Below are positions 44,571 through 55,930 of a DNA stretch of 64,000 nt, in pieces (position 1 is the first letter of the stretch; the number at the start of each line of letters is the position of its first letter). Below the pieces are notes generated by a model that was not told the DNA's origin, made no database searches, and saw nothing but the letters and a program-made list of their open reading frames with translations. A program made the position numbers and the translations under genes. The stretch lies in assembly GCA_017311185.1 (NCBI GenBank), contig JAESUZ010003505.1:1426001-1490000 (forward strand). The letters run 5' to 3'. The stretch is from Proteles cristata cristata (taxonomy: Eukaryota > Chordata > Mammalia > Carnivora > Hyaenidae).

Positions 44571-45329
44571 CTTTCTTGGCACCATGCAGAAAATGTCTCT
44601 GATCTTCTCATTTTGACCATATTATATCTGCCCAGCACATAGCAGAAGGACGTTTCTACCTCCACCTGCGGCAAATGCCCAACAATTATTAATTTAGGTC
44701 CTTAGGTGTACAAGAAAGTCCTGAACACTGTTAGCATGCTGGCCGGGTGGTCTATAAAGCAGCTCACTTCATTATGTGTATGGAAAACAGTGAGATTTGC
44801 CAGGCATTAAATGAAAAGTTGCTACCAAGAACATTTTCAAGGTAGTGTCTGAAACGTAGTGCTTTATAGAAGGAAACGCAGACAACAATTAATTGCATCG
44901 TGCATATGATCAGTTAGCATTACTTGTTGAGTTTCCCCATGCTTGGAGTGAAGACTATGAAAGGTACAACACTCTTGCCTTTAGGGATAGGACAGGAAAT
45001 ATACATAGAAAATTGATGACTTATGAGTAGAAGAACCAAGACATTTCTTACCAGAGAAGTGACTCTACTAGAAGTAAGCTCATGCATCCCATCCCATCTC
45101 AGTCTAGGCTCAGGAACATGAGACTTTCTGAGTTGATGCTTAACGTGTTTTAGGCAAGGACAATGAAACAGTCAGAGGCTTCCAGTAGCAGGAAGTGGGC
45201 CTACACTGACCTGTATTTTCCTTAATCTGTGCTCATGGAGTGGGAAAATGGCAGCCATCTTCACTGGTCATTGAGAATGTTCCTCAGTGGGTATTTCTAG
45301 TGATACCTAGAGGCAAGGTGCCCTTTCTC
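44571..45329. other. Unique-looking non-coding DNA
   Basis: No confident repeat. Parts (44930-45060) may be very old L2 but are not assignable. Confidence 0.4.
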
Positions 45330-45560
45330 GCTTACTCTGTGTCAGATCCTTCCCTCATTCCCGGGGCTCAAATATGAATAAACCCTGTCTATTTTCCTCT
45401 AGGTAATTAAGAGTCTAGTTGTGGACATGAGGTAAAAGATGAGTGGGTGGCCACATAATAAAGGCTTTGGTGGAGGCATGTACAGATATACAGAGAAGCC
45501 TAAGAAGGGAGTGAATCAGTTTCCTTGGGCAGAGTCATCAAAGCGAGATAAGCTGCAGAC
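45330..45560 (-). mobile_element. L2 LINE fragment, antisense
   Basis: 'cttactctgtgtcagatcct', 'tccctcattcccggggctca', 'aatatgaataaaccctgtct', 'gtaattaagagtctagttgt', 'aagggagtgaatcagtttcc' fit the antisense L2 3' region (ctactctgtgccag.../ggggctca/gagctcagagtctagt). Confidence 0.65.
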
Positions 45561-47199
45561 TGGGCAAAGTACCTGGGGTCAAAGTGCCGTGTCTCCAGCT
45601 TAACTGTTTGTAAGAACCCAGGGCCTCTCTCACCGACTCAAGCTTCTCTCTTTATTCCTGGGTCTTTATTATTTGTATTGTCACATCTACGAGAGACCTT
45701 TCACGAATTCTTTTAAATGTGTCAGAGTTTTCCCACTTAATGAAATCATGAAAACTGAAAATAATTTTTGAGGTTCTGGCCCTTCTTTGATTTGCTCATA
45801 GTAGCAAAAATTGAACAGCAGCTGTAAATAAAAATCGTGATTTTTTAGAAGTGAAACACAAAGGTAAGGCCAGGCATCCAGGCTGATATTTGTCAACACC
45901 GTGTGAAATATTTTCCTTAACCTGCATTCAGGCCACGTTGACGCTCAAACATCAAGCTCAGAAAAGTAAAATAAAGATAAGAGCAGTTAGCGATTTTGGC
46001 CTCCATTTTACCTCTAGCTCTTCACCTGCCTGATACATCGTAGGAGAAATGAGAGTTGAAATAACATTGAGCATTAAGGATCTTTGGAAGCTAAGAGGGT
46101 GACTGCAATTTTACTCAATTAAGCCTTAAACAACTGATGTAGGCAAATGTGGTCCATGCACTAGAGACCCTTATTATATCTAATATAAAATAGTTAATTG
46201 CTTCTAAATGAAGCTCAAATCAGACAGAGAAATGTCTAGTCTGACGAATACTAAAATAAAAGTAGGCAATGGCCACTGTTGTGTTTTTGCTTGACTTTGT
46301 GGATTCTCGAGAATATTCATTTACTTTATAGGCAAAATTAAGGCACATGTCCCCCAGGGACGGCCACTCTTGGGACACGTGGACAGAAATGCAATTTTCT
46401 ATGTAATTTCTTTGATGGATTCAGTAAAGATGTCTATTAGTCTATATGATAACAGTGTTTCTGGGCAGTACTGCCTACTAAATTTTTAGCTTGTATATAT
46501 TAAACACATTCAAATATGAAACTTTACTATCAAAATAATCAGAAAATCATTCCCTTTATTATATTAAATGATGTTATCATTTAACTTATAGCTATAGTCT
46601 CATGTGATGTTTCCCTTAAAATGGTTACGATATGGGGGATACTCTAAAGATTAACTTTATCAGAAGAAAAACATTTCAGCTGCTTACGGATAGGGAAACA
46701 AGAAATCCTGGGGTTGTTTGGAGCTTTTATTTGGGCCAAAATAAAATGGAACTTAAATTGCCATAAAAGTCACAGAGTGACAAAAAGAGATTTTCCCCAC
46801 AAATTCACAATTTACTGTTAAGTTGTTTGTTGTGAGTTATGTTTACTAAATCTCATGAGCATTACCGTGGAAAAGAAGATAAAGACATAAATAAGTCTAG
46901 ATTGTAGTATTAAACCAGATCCTGTCAACACAAATTGATAGAGGAAAAAATAAATATTTTTTAGTATACAATTATGTTTGAAAATTTGATTGCTAATGGA
47001 TTTCTGTATTCCTATCAAGGTCAGATGGGCAATTGTTTATGAGAAATTTGAAATCCCGTATAACCTCTTCCAACAAGTTTTATAGTATCTATTCATGTTA
47101 GACATTTTGCCATTTCAAATGTTTCTCCCTCCTAATTTTTTTTCCATAAGAACAACATGGTACATTTTGTCAATTTTACACTTGTTTTCAAAACCCTCC
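45561..47199. other. Unique-looking AT-rich DNA
   Basis: No recognised repeat or gene over 1.6 kb. Confidence 0.5.
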
Positions 47200-48300
47200 T
47201 TTATTTTACTGGAGAGCATGCAATTAACCCACTTCTCCCTATTGAGAGGCATCTTTATAATAACAGCTTTCCTGGCAGGGCTTTTGTTAGGCAGATTTTA
47301 AAATCAAGAGCCCATAAAGGTCGGAAAAAATCCAGTCATATTAAAGTTCAGCAAATATCTTTCAAGGTCATATCCCTTAAAGTTATAGAGGTTTCTTCCT
47401 GTACAAAGATTGCCAAGTCATTTTCCACATTAAAAAAAAAAAAAATGAAGACAAACACTGTTACCTGTTTTACCAAATGTTGCGAGGAAAGCTGAGGTTT
47501 TACTTCTTTCAATGAACTGACAAGGAAGAGATTTTCTGCTCCCTTTGCCACTTTGAAGCTTGGGTGTAGGAAGGGTGAGACTCCCGTCAACTGCCTTACA
47601 GTCTCATTCATGCAGCCCGAGGCTGGCCAGCCGTCCAGCTGCATGAAAGAGCTTAATAGTCAAAGGGCATGGTAATTCCCTCCATCTGCCTTTTCTTTCT
47701 TCTAAGGCAAAATCTTCACCTGGTGTTTTTGATTCATGTGCTCTAATTACGATGGCTGCCTTCAGCAGCCCTGTGGGGGACCCCACAAACTCGCAAAGCC
47801 CACAGAGCATTCTGAAGCCTGTTAAGAGACCATGTCAGCCTGATTTTAGGGCCCATTTTGTAGCTCTCCACAGGCCTATCTAAAAGCATCTGGAGTCTGA
47901 GTCTTGCAGGACAAGTGCATTGTCTTTCTAAATGTCTCTTCCTGATAAGCAAATCCAAATATGGTTCATTCACTGTGGCTTTGAAGGCACAGTGGGGAAC
48001 TTGGCTTGCCTGGTGGATACAACAAAATGCTTAATATTATCACTTGGTATAGAGCTAAAGAACTCAATTTCCAATTCCAAGATAAAAACCTTTGCTCCCC
48101 AGCTATGATCAAGAGTTTGAAATTTAAATCAGGAGTCTTGAAAGCTATTCTAACTCTCGAAAGGGCTGGCTTTTCCCATACATACAAAGAAGAAAATGCT
48201 GTGCTTGCATTAGTATCTGAATCAGGAAAAAGCTCACATCATTTTAGAAAATGTAATACTTGCCTCTTTCAATTGAAATGCTGGTGAGTATTTTCAGTGT
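47200..48300. other. Repeat-free island, possible conserved non-coding DNA
   Basis: About 1.1 kb with no interspersed repeat, moderate GC in 47560-47960 and a homeodomain-type 'ctctaattacgatgg' at about 47739-47753. An A13 run lies at 47433-47445. Overlapping frames (up to 112 codons) on both strands lack domains. Regulatory function is inference from repeat depletion only. Confidence 0.3.
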
Positions 48301-49604
48301 TTTCAGTTCATTTGTTTTATTGTATTTCCCATTATTTAGATTATGATTAGGGCTGGTCCCATAGTCCTTTTTTATTACTTTATATACCTCCTATTGTTTT
48401 AGTATTTCCACACTAATAATACCTGGCAACCTCCAAAAACATTTGGATCTATTTTAATACAAGTACAAAGGCAGCATCAAAAAATAGACTTAGCAACATC
48501 CTCAGACCCTTTGCCCATATATATTACAGGTCTTGAGTCAATACTTTTAGTTACTCTCTAAATAAATGCCAACTTGAGAGTTTCTTTTGTTATGTGGTAC
48601 TTTGAAAAATGTTCTAGTTCTGTTTAGGTTGGGTTGGATAAAGGAAATTTAATTGATGTAAGAAAATCACATTTAGGAAATGAAACCCAAAATCATCCAC
48701 AATGATTTTGATAAGTGATGGTTCAAGGTCCTTCAGAACAACTTTTCGTAGGCTGGGATTCTTGCCACCCCAAATCCCAACTTTATGAGTCCAAGGATTC
48801 AGAGAAAAAACTCACCAGTTTGCAAGGTAACCTAGAGTTAAAATCTAAACTAACAATAGCAATAACGACCTGAATTTCCTTACACTGTTGGTTGACCTGA
48901 CTGTTTATTTTGGTTAAGAGCCATCACAACTGTGTGTGCCTGCTTATTGATTATTTCTTTGTCTTCAGATGTTCACTTTGCCTTAAATGAACAGTCCTGT
49001 GGTGTGTTGCATCGAGGTCTCTTGGGGAAAGATGGATGCCATTTGCTGAGCTACTGAGGCATCACCAGGTGCTTAATGTAATAGGGTCATGGCTGTGGTA
49101 AAAACAGATGTTTCCTCAACTGATAAATAACTCAAAGGAAAAAATAATACATACATACATACTTCATTTCCCAAATCAACAAGTCCTATCCACATGACCC
49201 CTAAATATTTCTCAGACCTATCCCCTTTTCTGCTCGACCATCATGATTGCTGTGTTATCCCTCAATTCTGGGCTTAATGCTGGTGGCATCTCCCAATGGA
49301 TCTGTCTGCTTTCAGTTTTCCCCTTGACGTTCATCTTCCAAACAGATACCAGACCAACGGGAATAAAATGCAGACCTACCATGTTACTTCCTGTTTGAAA
49401 TCCTTTGGTGACCACTACCTAGAGCCCCTATCTACCTTTTCAGTCCCAGCTCTTCCTTTCCACCTGCCTTAAACTCCAGTACCCCCAGTGAGGCTAATTT
49501 GACCCATATTCATTTTCTCTGCTTTCTCTTTTAGGTTAGTTTTATCAGTTTTTGCTGGTTCATAACAATAAAAGTCATGCTTGATTGTCACTGTTTAGAC
49601 AGCT
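48301..49604. other. Unique-looking AT-rich DNA
   Basis: A short (ATAC)n patch near 49147-49162. No recognised repeat or gene. Confidence 0.5.
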
Positions 49605-50392
49605 GATATTCATTCATTTGGCAAAACATCACTGAGCACCTGTTATGTAAGTTATTATGTATAGGCATAGCACCGAGTCTTAGCTATTCAAAGACATAAA
49701 CATACCATCAAAGAACCCAGCAACAGATTTCTAGGCAGGTAATTGTAATAAATGGGATATACGCAGTGATGGATATGTGTACAGGAAAGTAATTGAGAGG
49801 ACATCATGGGAGTCTGAAGCCTTGAGGAATGGAGGAGAGAAGGTAAGCAGGAATAGCTTTGTACAAGGTAAGATTCTTAATGAATAAAGTTAGCCATATG
49901 TAGACCATTTGCTGCCAGGCACTCAAAACAGAGGGAAGTATAAGAAGACAGTCAAGGTAATAAACAGCATAGCACATGGGTAAACAATAGAATTTGGAAG
50001 TGAACTTGGAGAGGTAGACAAGGTGAGAGTCAAAGAAGGTACTGTATGCCATGTAAAAATAACTTTAGATGGTAACAAACCATGCAAAAATCCGACCTCA
50101 ATGTGACCTGGGTTAGGTTTGCATGTTAGATAGGTCAGGCTTGTTCCCCTGCAGAGGATGAATTTAATGAGCAAAGCACAGAAGAAGGGGGACCCAAGAG
50201 AAGGTCCTCGTAATACCCACACAAAAGATATGGGAAGTAAAGGGGAAGGAATGTAATCTGGAGCATTTGGCTATTGACTGGATTTGGGCAGAAATGTTTT
50301 CATGTCTTAATGGGTGACAGAGAGATGCAAACCCCAGCAACAGAGATAATCCAGAATTAGGAGTATGTTAATGTTAAAACAGCAATTGATTC
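49605..50392 (-). mobile_element. L2 LINE, antisense, about 0.8 kb
   Basis: Antisense L2 in order: 'attcattcatttggcaaaac', 'atcactgagcacctgttatg', 'gaagccttgaggaatggagg', 'cttggagaggtagacaaggt', 'actgtatgccatgtaaaaat', 'cagaggatgaatttaatgag', 'gctattgactggatttgggc'. It runs from the 3' tail into the 3' part of the reverse-transcriptase region. Its right side was later invaded by the SINE at 50393. Confidence 0.75.
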
Positions 50393-50508
50393 AGGGTGCC
50401 TGGCTGCCTCAGTCGGTGGGGCATGTGGCTCTTGATCTCAGGGTTATGAGTTCAAGCCTCATTTGGATGTAGAAGCTACATAAATAAATAAATAAATAAA
50501 TATCTACA
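50393..50508 (+). mobile_element. Short tRNA-Lys SINE (older SINEC type)
   Basis: Only the tRNA-like head plus an (AAAT)n tail: 'agggtgcctggctgcctcag', 'gtggctcttgatctcagggt', 'tatgagttcaagcctcattt', 'ggatgtagaagctacat'. The CT-rich body is absent. Target duplication of 14 bp, imperfect: 50379-50392 (acagcaattgattc) and 50509-50522 (atagcaattagttc). Confidence 0.92.
50479..50501. repeat. (AAAT)n tetranucleotide microsatellite
   Basis: About five AAAT units forming the tail of the short SINE. A usual site of microsatellite birth. Confidence 0.9.
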
Positions 50509-50522
50509 ATAGCAATTAGTTC

Positions 50523-51092
50523 CAATTTATTATTGTCACAAATGCTCCTTAAGTCAATAATGTCTATGATGTAACCCTCACAGTAAGGCATGTATTTCGA
50601 ATGTATCAGAAATATATTAATCACTATGTCCAGGACCTAAGCAAAGCAGATCTGACCAATGACTCAAACAAGTGGTCTCCATCCATAAGGAGGCACATTT
50701 GTAAATACCACCATGCAAAATAGAAAGGGATAAGTAACCCAGGAAAGGCACAAATGAAAACGGTGGTGTTCAGTGGAAGAATGGTTACTTTCAGCTACAG
50801 GTTCAGCTAGAGTAATGGCTGAGACAATATTGGGGAGAACCTTGAAGCTGATAGAGGACTTAGGGATGTAGAGATTGGCCTGAAGAGCTTCTGAGCAGAG
50901 GGAATCATGCTGATGTCTGTTGTAATAGGTTAGAAGAAAAGGAATGAACTCATTCTGCACGAGAAGAGTGAGATGACATGGACAAGTCACCAGGATGACT
51001 GAGTACTTGATCATGGTGGGCAAGGGAATGGTTCACATATGATACAAACTGGATACACAGTAGGAGCAAATTCGTCAAGAATATGAGAAGTT
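50523..51092. other. Non-coding DNA, possibly more decayed L2
   Basis: GA-rich wording at 50760-51040 ('gaagagcttctgagcagagg', 'gaatcatgctgatgtctgtt') resembles antisense L2 but I cannot align it confidently. A 119-codon minus-strand frame (50664-51023) shows no recognised domain and may be repeat-derived. Confidence 0.35.
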
Positions 51093-51280
51093 TGGGAGCA
51101 CCTGGGTGGCTCAGTCAGTTAATGATCTCAGCTCAGGTCATGATCTCACGGGTTCATGAGTTCAAGCCCCACATCCGGCTGCGTCCTGTCATTGCAGAGC
51201 CGCTTGAGATTCTCTCTCTCTGTCCTTCCCATGCTCACTCACTCTCTCTTTCGCTCAGAATAAACACATAAACTTAAAAG
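51093..51280 (+). mobile_element. SINEC-type SINE with internal deletion
   Basis: 'gggagcacctgggtggctca', 'gtcagttaatgatctcagct' (part of the head missing), 'cacgggttcatgagttcaag', 'cattgcagagccgcttgaga', CT-rich stretch, 'cagaataaacacataaactt' tail. No clear target duplication. Confidence 0.9.
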
Positions 51281-51429
51281 AAAAAGTTAAGAACGGAAAC
51301 GGTTTGGAAGCTGTCTAGACCAAAGACATTGGGTGTAAATTGACGAACACACCTGTGATCCTTCATTCTAAAAGGCCACTGTTGTGGAACTGGTCGAGTT
51401 AGTCTAACTCAAAGACTAAATCTTTTCCT

Positions 51430-51700
51430 TTTAATTTCAGTGTCGTTGACACACAATGTTACATTCACATCAGGTATAGAACATAGTGGTTCAACAAATT
51501 TGTAATTCTCCTGTGCTCACAAGTGCAGCAGCCGTCTGTCAGCATACAGCGCTATCACCATATCATTGACTATGTTGTATTCCCCATGCTGTGCCTTTTA
51601 TTCAGTGACTTACTCATTCCATAGCTTGAACCCTGTTATCTCCTACTTCCCTTCACCCATTTGGCCCATCCCCCTCTCCACTTCCCTCTGACTTTTAAAT
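51430..51700 (-). mobile_element. L1 3'-end fragment, antisense
   Basis: 'gtcgttgacacacaatgtta', 'cattcacatcaggtatagaa', 'catagtggttcaacaaattt', 'ccgtctgtcagcatacagcg', 'ctatcaccatatcattgact', 'atgttgtattccccatgctg', 'cttcacccatttggcccatc' follow the common antisense L1 3'-UTR order (gttgacatacaatattacat / tcaggtgtacaacatagtgattcaac / ... / ctatgctgtac). Confidence 0.75.
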
Positions 51701-52936
51701 CTTCCAGAACTTTCCCATCACGGGAGGGCATGTCTGGAAACTGGCTCTTGTATTTCTGTTACCTGACTTTCAGAAGTGAGACTGTTGAGCGTTTTGGGGT
51801 TTCGTTCATCTGAGGTGATGTTGGACGGGGGCGTTTCGCAGGCCGCTTCTCCCTCCTGGGCAGGGTTGGAAGCACTACCACGTCTGCCGCTGCCTTGCTG
51901 AGTGAACCAGAGTGTGGGCCCACCCCCTCCAGGGCCACACAGTGCCCAGCCCCACGGGCTTTTCCTGTCTCAAAATATGTTCCCGCCCCTTTTCTTTGTG
52001 AGTCTGTTTTTATCTTTTTTTCCCTCTCTTTTGCTGCTTCCTTCCTCCCAATCCTAAAAGAACTCTATGAAGCTTACCTTGCTACTGATGATGTGACCCC
52101 ATTGCTCACCATGGTCAACATCCCTTTCAAAGGGTTGAACTGCAGGAAAGAAAAGAGTGCCTAGCACATAATGGTAAACGGGGCACCCCAGGAGAACAGA
52201 GAAGGGGTCTTGGACTCCTTGCCCTTTGATCCAAGCTGACCCACCTTCTACTTCCTCTCCTTTTCCCTCCAGTTTGCTTTTGATTTCTGATTCAGTATGT
52301 TAGACTCTACGGGCTTGACTAATTCGGTCCTTCTGCTAAACATATACATGTATGTATATAAGTGTATATATTTAACTCTGACACTCTCTACCTGTGTTTC
52401 CCCCTCACAGTATATACAACAAATTGTAACCTTGGATTTAGTTCCTGGGCGCTAACACGTACAATTTGCAGGGGGAACTGGGGACAAGAAGGAGAATACA
52501 CTGTATCTGAGGCGTCTGAATATGGGTTTTCAACTCATCGCCATAGGCTTTGCAGTGATCATTTATTTTTAATGAGGCAGCACTAGCAAGAGCCGGGATG
52601 CTAGTGAGTGTTTTGTTATCGCCACACATTATAGTGCAATGTGGGGGCTTCTCTCTGCACAACCAGACGGTGGCCTTAATGATATTTTGATAAGAGGCAG
52701 AACGATGAGGCAGTCACCCCACCCACGTTCTGTGACTCTGGGGGTAAACTGGGAACCAGTTTTCTCTGTGTATTTTCTCTTATAGACTTTTACAGTTCAC
52801 ATAAGAAATAGGAGAAGTAGATGATAGAATCTCCTTTTCCCCCCAGCAATTCTCACTGTTCCATCAATTACCACTATTTATTCTTTCCTTCCCATTTTCT
52901 TTCCTCTCTTAAAAATAATATGTTAAAGCATATATT
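51701..52936. other. Unique-looking DNA with a GC-richer start
   Basis: 51780-51970 is GC-richer with several CpGs (gcgttt, cgggggcg, gcaggccgc), possibly still repeat-derived next to the L1 end. An 89-codon frame (51895-52164) has no domain. A (TA/TG) patch lies near 52340-52372. Opposing 74-codon frames at 52362-52662 cancel each other as coding evidence. Confidence 0.4.
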
Positions 52937-52953
52937 AAAATAGGCTGTGTGTA

Positions 52954-53108
52954 GGGGGCGCCTGGGTGGCTCAGTCAGTTAAGCATCTGACTTTGGCTCA
53001 GGTCATGATCTCGTGGTTGGTAACTTCGAAACTTGTGTTGGGCTCTGTGCTGACAGCTCAGAGCCTGGAGCCTGCTTTAGATTCTGCCTCTCCCTCTCTG
53101 CCTCTCTG

Positions 53109-53150
<42 letters not shown>

Positions 53151-53183
53151 GCTCTCTGGCTCTCAAAAATAAAGAAACATTAA
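52954..53183 (+). mobile_element. SINEC_Fc-type SINE with expanded (CT)n
   Basis: 'ggggcgcctgggtggctcag', 'gctgacagctcagagcctgg', a CT-rich region expanded to about 20 dinucleotide units (53110-53149), and 'caaaaataaagaaacattaa' tail. Target duplication of 17 bp with three mismatches: 52937-52953 (aaaataggctgtgtgta) and 53184-53200 (aaaataggatgtgcgca). Confidence 0.95.
53110..53149. repeat. (CT)20 microsatellite inside a SINE
   Basis: Uninterrupted CT dinucleotide run of 40 bp. Likely polymorphic and, as polypurine/polypyrimidine DNA, able to form a triplex. Confidence 0.95.
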
Positions 53184-53269
53184 AAAATAGGATGTGCGCA
53201 CAGGTATTATTTTTCCTTTGTTTTATTCTTAGGTATCAGAATTATAGAAGTTAGAAGCTGATAGTTCAA

Positions 53270-53415
53270 GAGCTAATTCTTTAACCGTTTATTCTACAAG
53301 TGGGGAAACTGAGGCACGGTCACGAGAAGCAGTTTGAGTCATGCCACAGCTGAGGAAGCTGAGTGGGAGCCCCTAGCTGGCTTCCCCCAGCATAGCTCGT
53401 ATAGCATCATGGTAC
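53270..53415 (-). mobile_element. MIR SINE fragment, antisense
   Basis: 'ctacaagtggggaaactgag', 'gcacggtcacgagaagcagt', 'ttgagtcatgccacagctga', 'ggaagctgagtgggagcccc' and 'tagctggcttcccccagcat' match the antisense MIR core (tacagatgaggaaactgaggca...). Confidence 0.75.
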
Positions 53416-55045
53416 TTGGGAAAAGACCCTTATGAGTTCATGGGGAAAACTTAAATAAACATTTACCTTCTCTGCTGAATCCTGAATGTTTTAAGGTGCA
53501 TTCTTTTTCACAAGTAGAAATCAATTCAGGCTGATATAACTCTGTTGTTTCAAATCACTTCACATTCTGGTGCCCAAGTAATTCTTTTTTATTATTATTT
53601 TGACTTTCATTTCCCTTCTTTATAGATTTGGGTTAGTGTGTATTACGCTGCCTTGTTGGGTTGTTATTCTACATCAAGACTGGCATAAATCCAGAGGCAA
53701 CAAATTAGAAATATTGACTTTTCTCCTGGGCTAATAAAAACAATGGTGTGTGAGTTAACAAATGTAGTTTTAATTTTATAAGAAATGTAACAGTGCCTGC
53801 CAAGGATATCCCTGGAAATATAAGAAAAGGAAATCTTTCTAAACAGTAAGAACCAAAGGAAGAAGATAGGATGCTTAAAGAAAGGTTAGCCTGCTTCTTT
53901 TCATGTGGATAACCCACTAAAACAAAATTTAGAAAGTCGCTTATGCCCTATTTTCGATAGAATATAAATTATACAGAGTGGAATAGACTAGAATGTATAT
54001 AAAAATCAGAAGCCTCTCTTTTTCCAGTACCAAATACAACATCCTTAGGAACAGTAATTTCTCAAGAGAAATAGTACAAGCACATTACTGATTTCTCAGA
54101 TTTTGAGCAGCTGCAATTATATAATCTTGAAACTGGTAGCTACAGTACTCAAGGTTGGATCTGATTAATAAAGCAAGTGATAGCCTGCTGATTCTAAAAT
54201 AAAAAGCTAAATAAATACATGTTGCCGTTTTCAGCAATAAAGTAATAAGCAGTTTGCAGTAAATGTGATTGGCATAAAACAATATAGAAAATAATGTCAA
54301 ATACATTCAGGAAACAGCTATTGCTGTCAAATTTGCAAAATAGGATGTTGCTACCACAAATGTATCTACAATTTAAAGCTATTGAAATAGGTTGACAGAT
54401 ATGCTAACAAATTATTCATGCCATATTTAAATTGTGTACCTAACTGCTCAATAGCATACTTATTTAATCAAAGCCTGATCACTTCTGACAATTACTTTTA
54501 TAAACTTTCATAAAATATACCAGAAAATATCCACAGACATGTATTACCTAAGCCGTGTAAGCAATAAAAAGCTGACACAGCTCTTCAAAACAGCAAAGGA
54601 ATGGAAAGAGTGTAGCACATTAAGACACTGCCAGATGCGTCCTGAGCTAGTAAATGGCTGGGATAATAATGGATGAGTACAAAAGAAAGCTTGGAGGGGG
54701 GTGTTAAATTATACCACGAGGATGTAAGGCTCTAACATGGCATGCTTTGACTATGTCTACAGATTTTCCACAAGAATCTCAACACAATATGCTCTGTTTA
54801 GGTGAACATGTCAGCAGCAGTATGTCTCTTAGCCTCAAATTCAAAAGCCTCAAAGCTAGGCAGATAACACCAGTGAGCGGAGTGGTCCGTGGAGACAGGC
54901 AAACTGGAAAACACTTGCCCAGGAGAGGCGGATTAATAGATGGAACCCATTTTTGTTCTACTAGAATGTAAGTCCAGGATTGCAAGATCTTCTGATGCTT
55001 AAGAAGAGCCAAAAGTTAAGATTCTGCCTGTGAAATATATGTATT
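53416..55045. other. Unique-looking AT-rich DNA
   Basis: No recognised repeat over 1.6 kb. The overlapping frames at 54747-55012 on opposite strands have no domain. No exon signal. Confidence 0.5.
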
Positions 55046-55059
55046 TATTAAAAACAACA

Positions 55060-55260
55060 GGGGCACCTGGTGCTTAGACATTTGAGTGTTCGACCCTTGA
55101 TTTTGGCTCAGGTCATGATCTCGTGGTTTGTGGGACTGAGCTCCGCATTGGGCTCTGTGCTGACAGTGTGGAGCCTGCTTGGGATTCTCTCTCTCCCTCT
55201 CTCTCTGCTCCTCCACTTGTGCTCTCTAAATAAATAAACAAAGAAACAAACACTTTAAAA
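55060..55260 (+). mobile_element. Older SINEC-type SINE, first of a head-to-tail pair
   Basis: 'ggggcacctggtgcttagac' (damaged A box), 'gacccttgattttggctcag', 'ctctgtgctgacagtgtgga', 'gcctgcttgggattctctct', long A-rich tail with several 'aaataaa'-type words. The next SINE begins 13 bases beyond its tail. Confidence 0.93.
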
Positions 55261-55272
55261 AGAAAATAAATA

Positions 55273-55460
55273 GGGGCACCTGGGTGGCCCAAAACATCAA
55301 ACTTTGGCTCAGGTCATGATCTCACAGTTCATGAGTTCGAGCCCCACATCAGACTCTCTGCTGTCAGTCCGGAGCTTGCTTCGGTCTTCTGTTGCCCTCT
55401 CTCTCTGTCCTTCTTCCACTCGTTGTCTCTCTTTCTCAAAATAAATAAAAACTTAAAATT
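55273..55460 (+). mobile_element. SINEC-type SINE, second of a head-to-tail pair
   Basis: 'ggggcacctgggtggcccaa' followed by a deletion in the head, 'actttggctcaggtcatgat', 'catgagttcgagccccacat', 'ctctctgctgtcagtccgga', CT-rich stretch, 'caaaataaataaaaacttaa' tail. It probably inserted into the A-rich tail of the preceding SINE. Confidence 0.93.
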
Positions 55461-55498
55461 AAATTAAATTAAATTAAAATAAAAACAATAACAATAAT
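55456..55498. repeat. (AAATT)n/(AATA)n tail repeat
   Basis: About four AAATT units followed by 'aaaacaataacaataatag', a microsatellite grown from the SINE tail. Confidence 0.9.
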
Positions 55499-55769
55499 AG
55501 CAGTGTAGACTAGATTCAGATGGGAGGCACCTGTTTGCAAACTCAGGTCCCTATAACGATATAACCAGGATATCTGTATATTCTATATAGGCTGTACCAT
55601 GATCATTAGTGGAACAACTTCTGGTCAAAATCATTTTGGAAACAAGCATACTGAGAACACCAGCCCAACCAGAGTATGCATTGGGCTTTGGAAAAATAAG
55701 ACATTTCTGTGAACTAGAATAACTTACCTATAGTATGGTGTAGAGGGAAAAATTCAACAGACTTTCAAT

Positions 55770-55930
55770 GATTCCCTGCCCCTCACTTCCTTTTCTACAA
55801 AATGGAAATAATACTAGTACCTACCTCCTCAGGTTGTTGTGAAGACTCTATGAATTATTTATATAAAGCCCTTAGAACAGTACCTAGCATATAGTAGACA
55901 CTCACTAAATGTTACTTTTCGTTGCTTTTA
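55770..55930 (+). mobile_element. MIR SINE fragment
   Basis: 'ttccttttctacaaaatgga', 'aataatactagtacctacct', 'cctcaggttgttgtgaagac', 'tctatgaattatttatataa', 'agcccttagaacagtaccta', 'gcatatagtagacactcact', 'aaatgtta'. Close to the MIR 3' two-thirds in sense orientation. Confidence 0.93.

Noticed and set aside
55060..55460. CRISPR-like array of spaced repeats
   Set aside because: The units are two diverged SINEs of about 200 bp in a mammalian genome; no short identical repeats with unique spacers occur anywhere.
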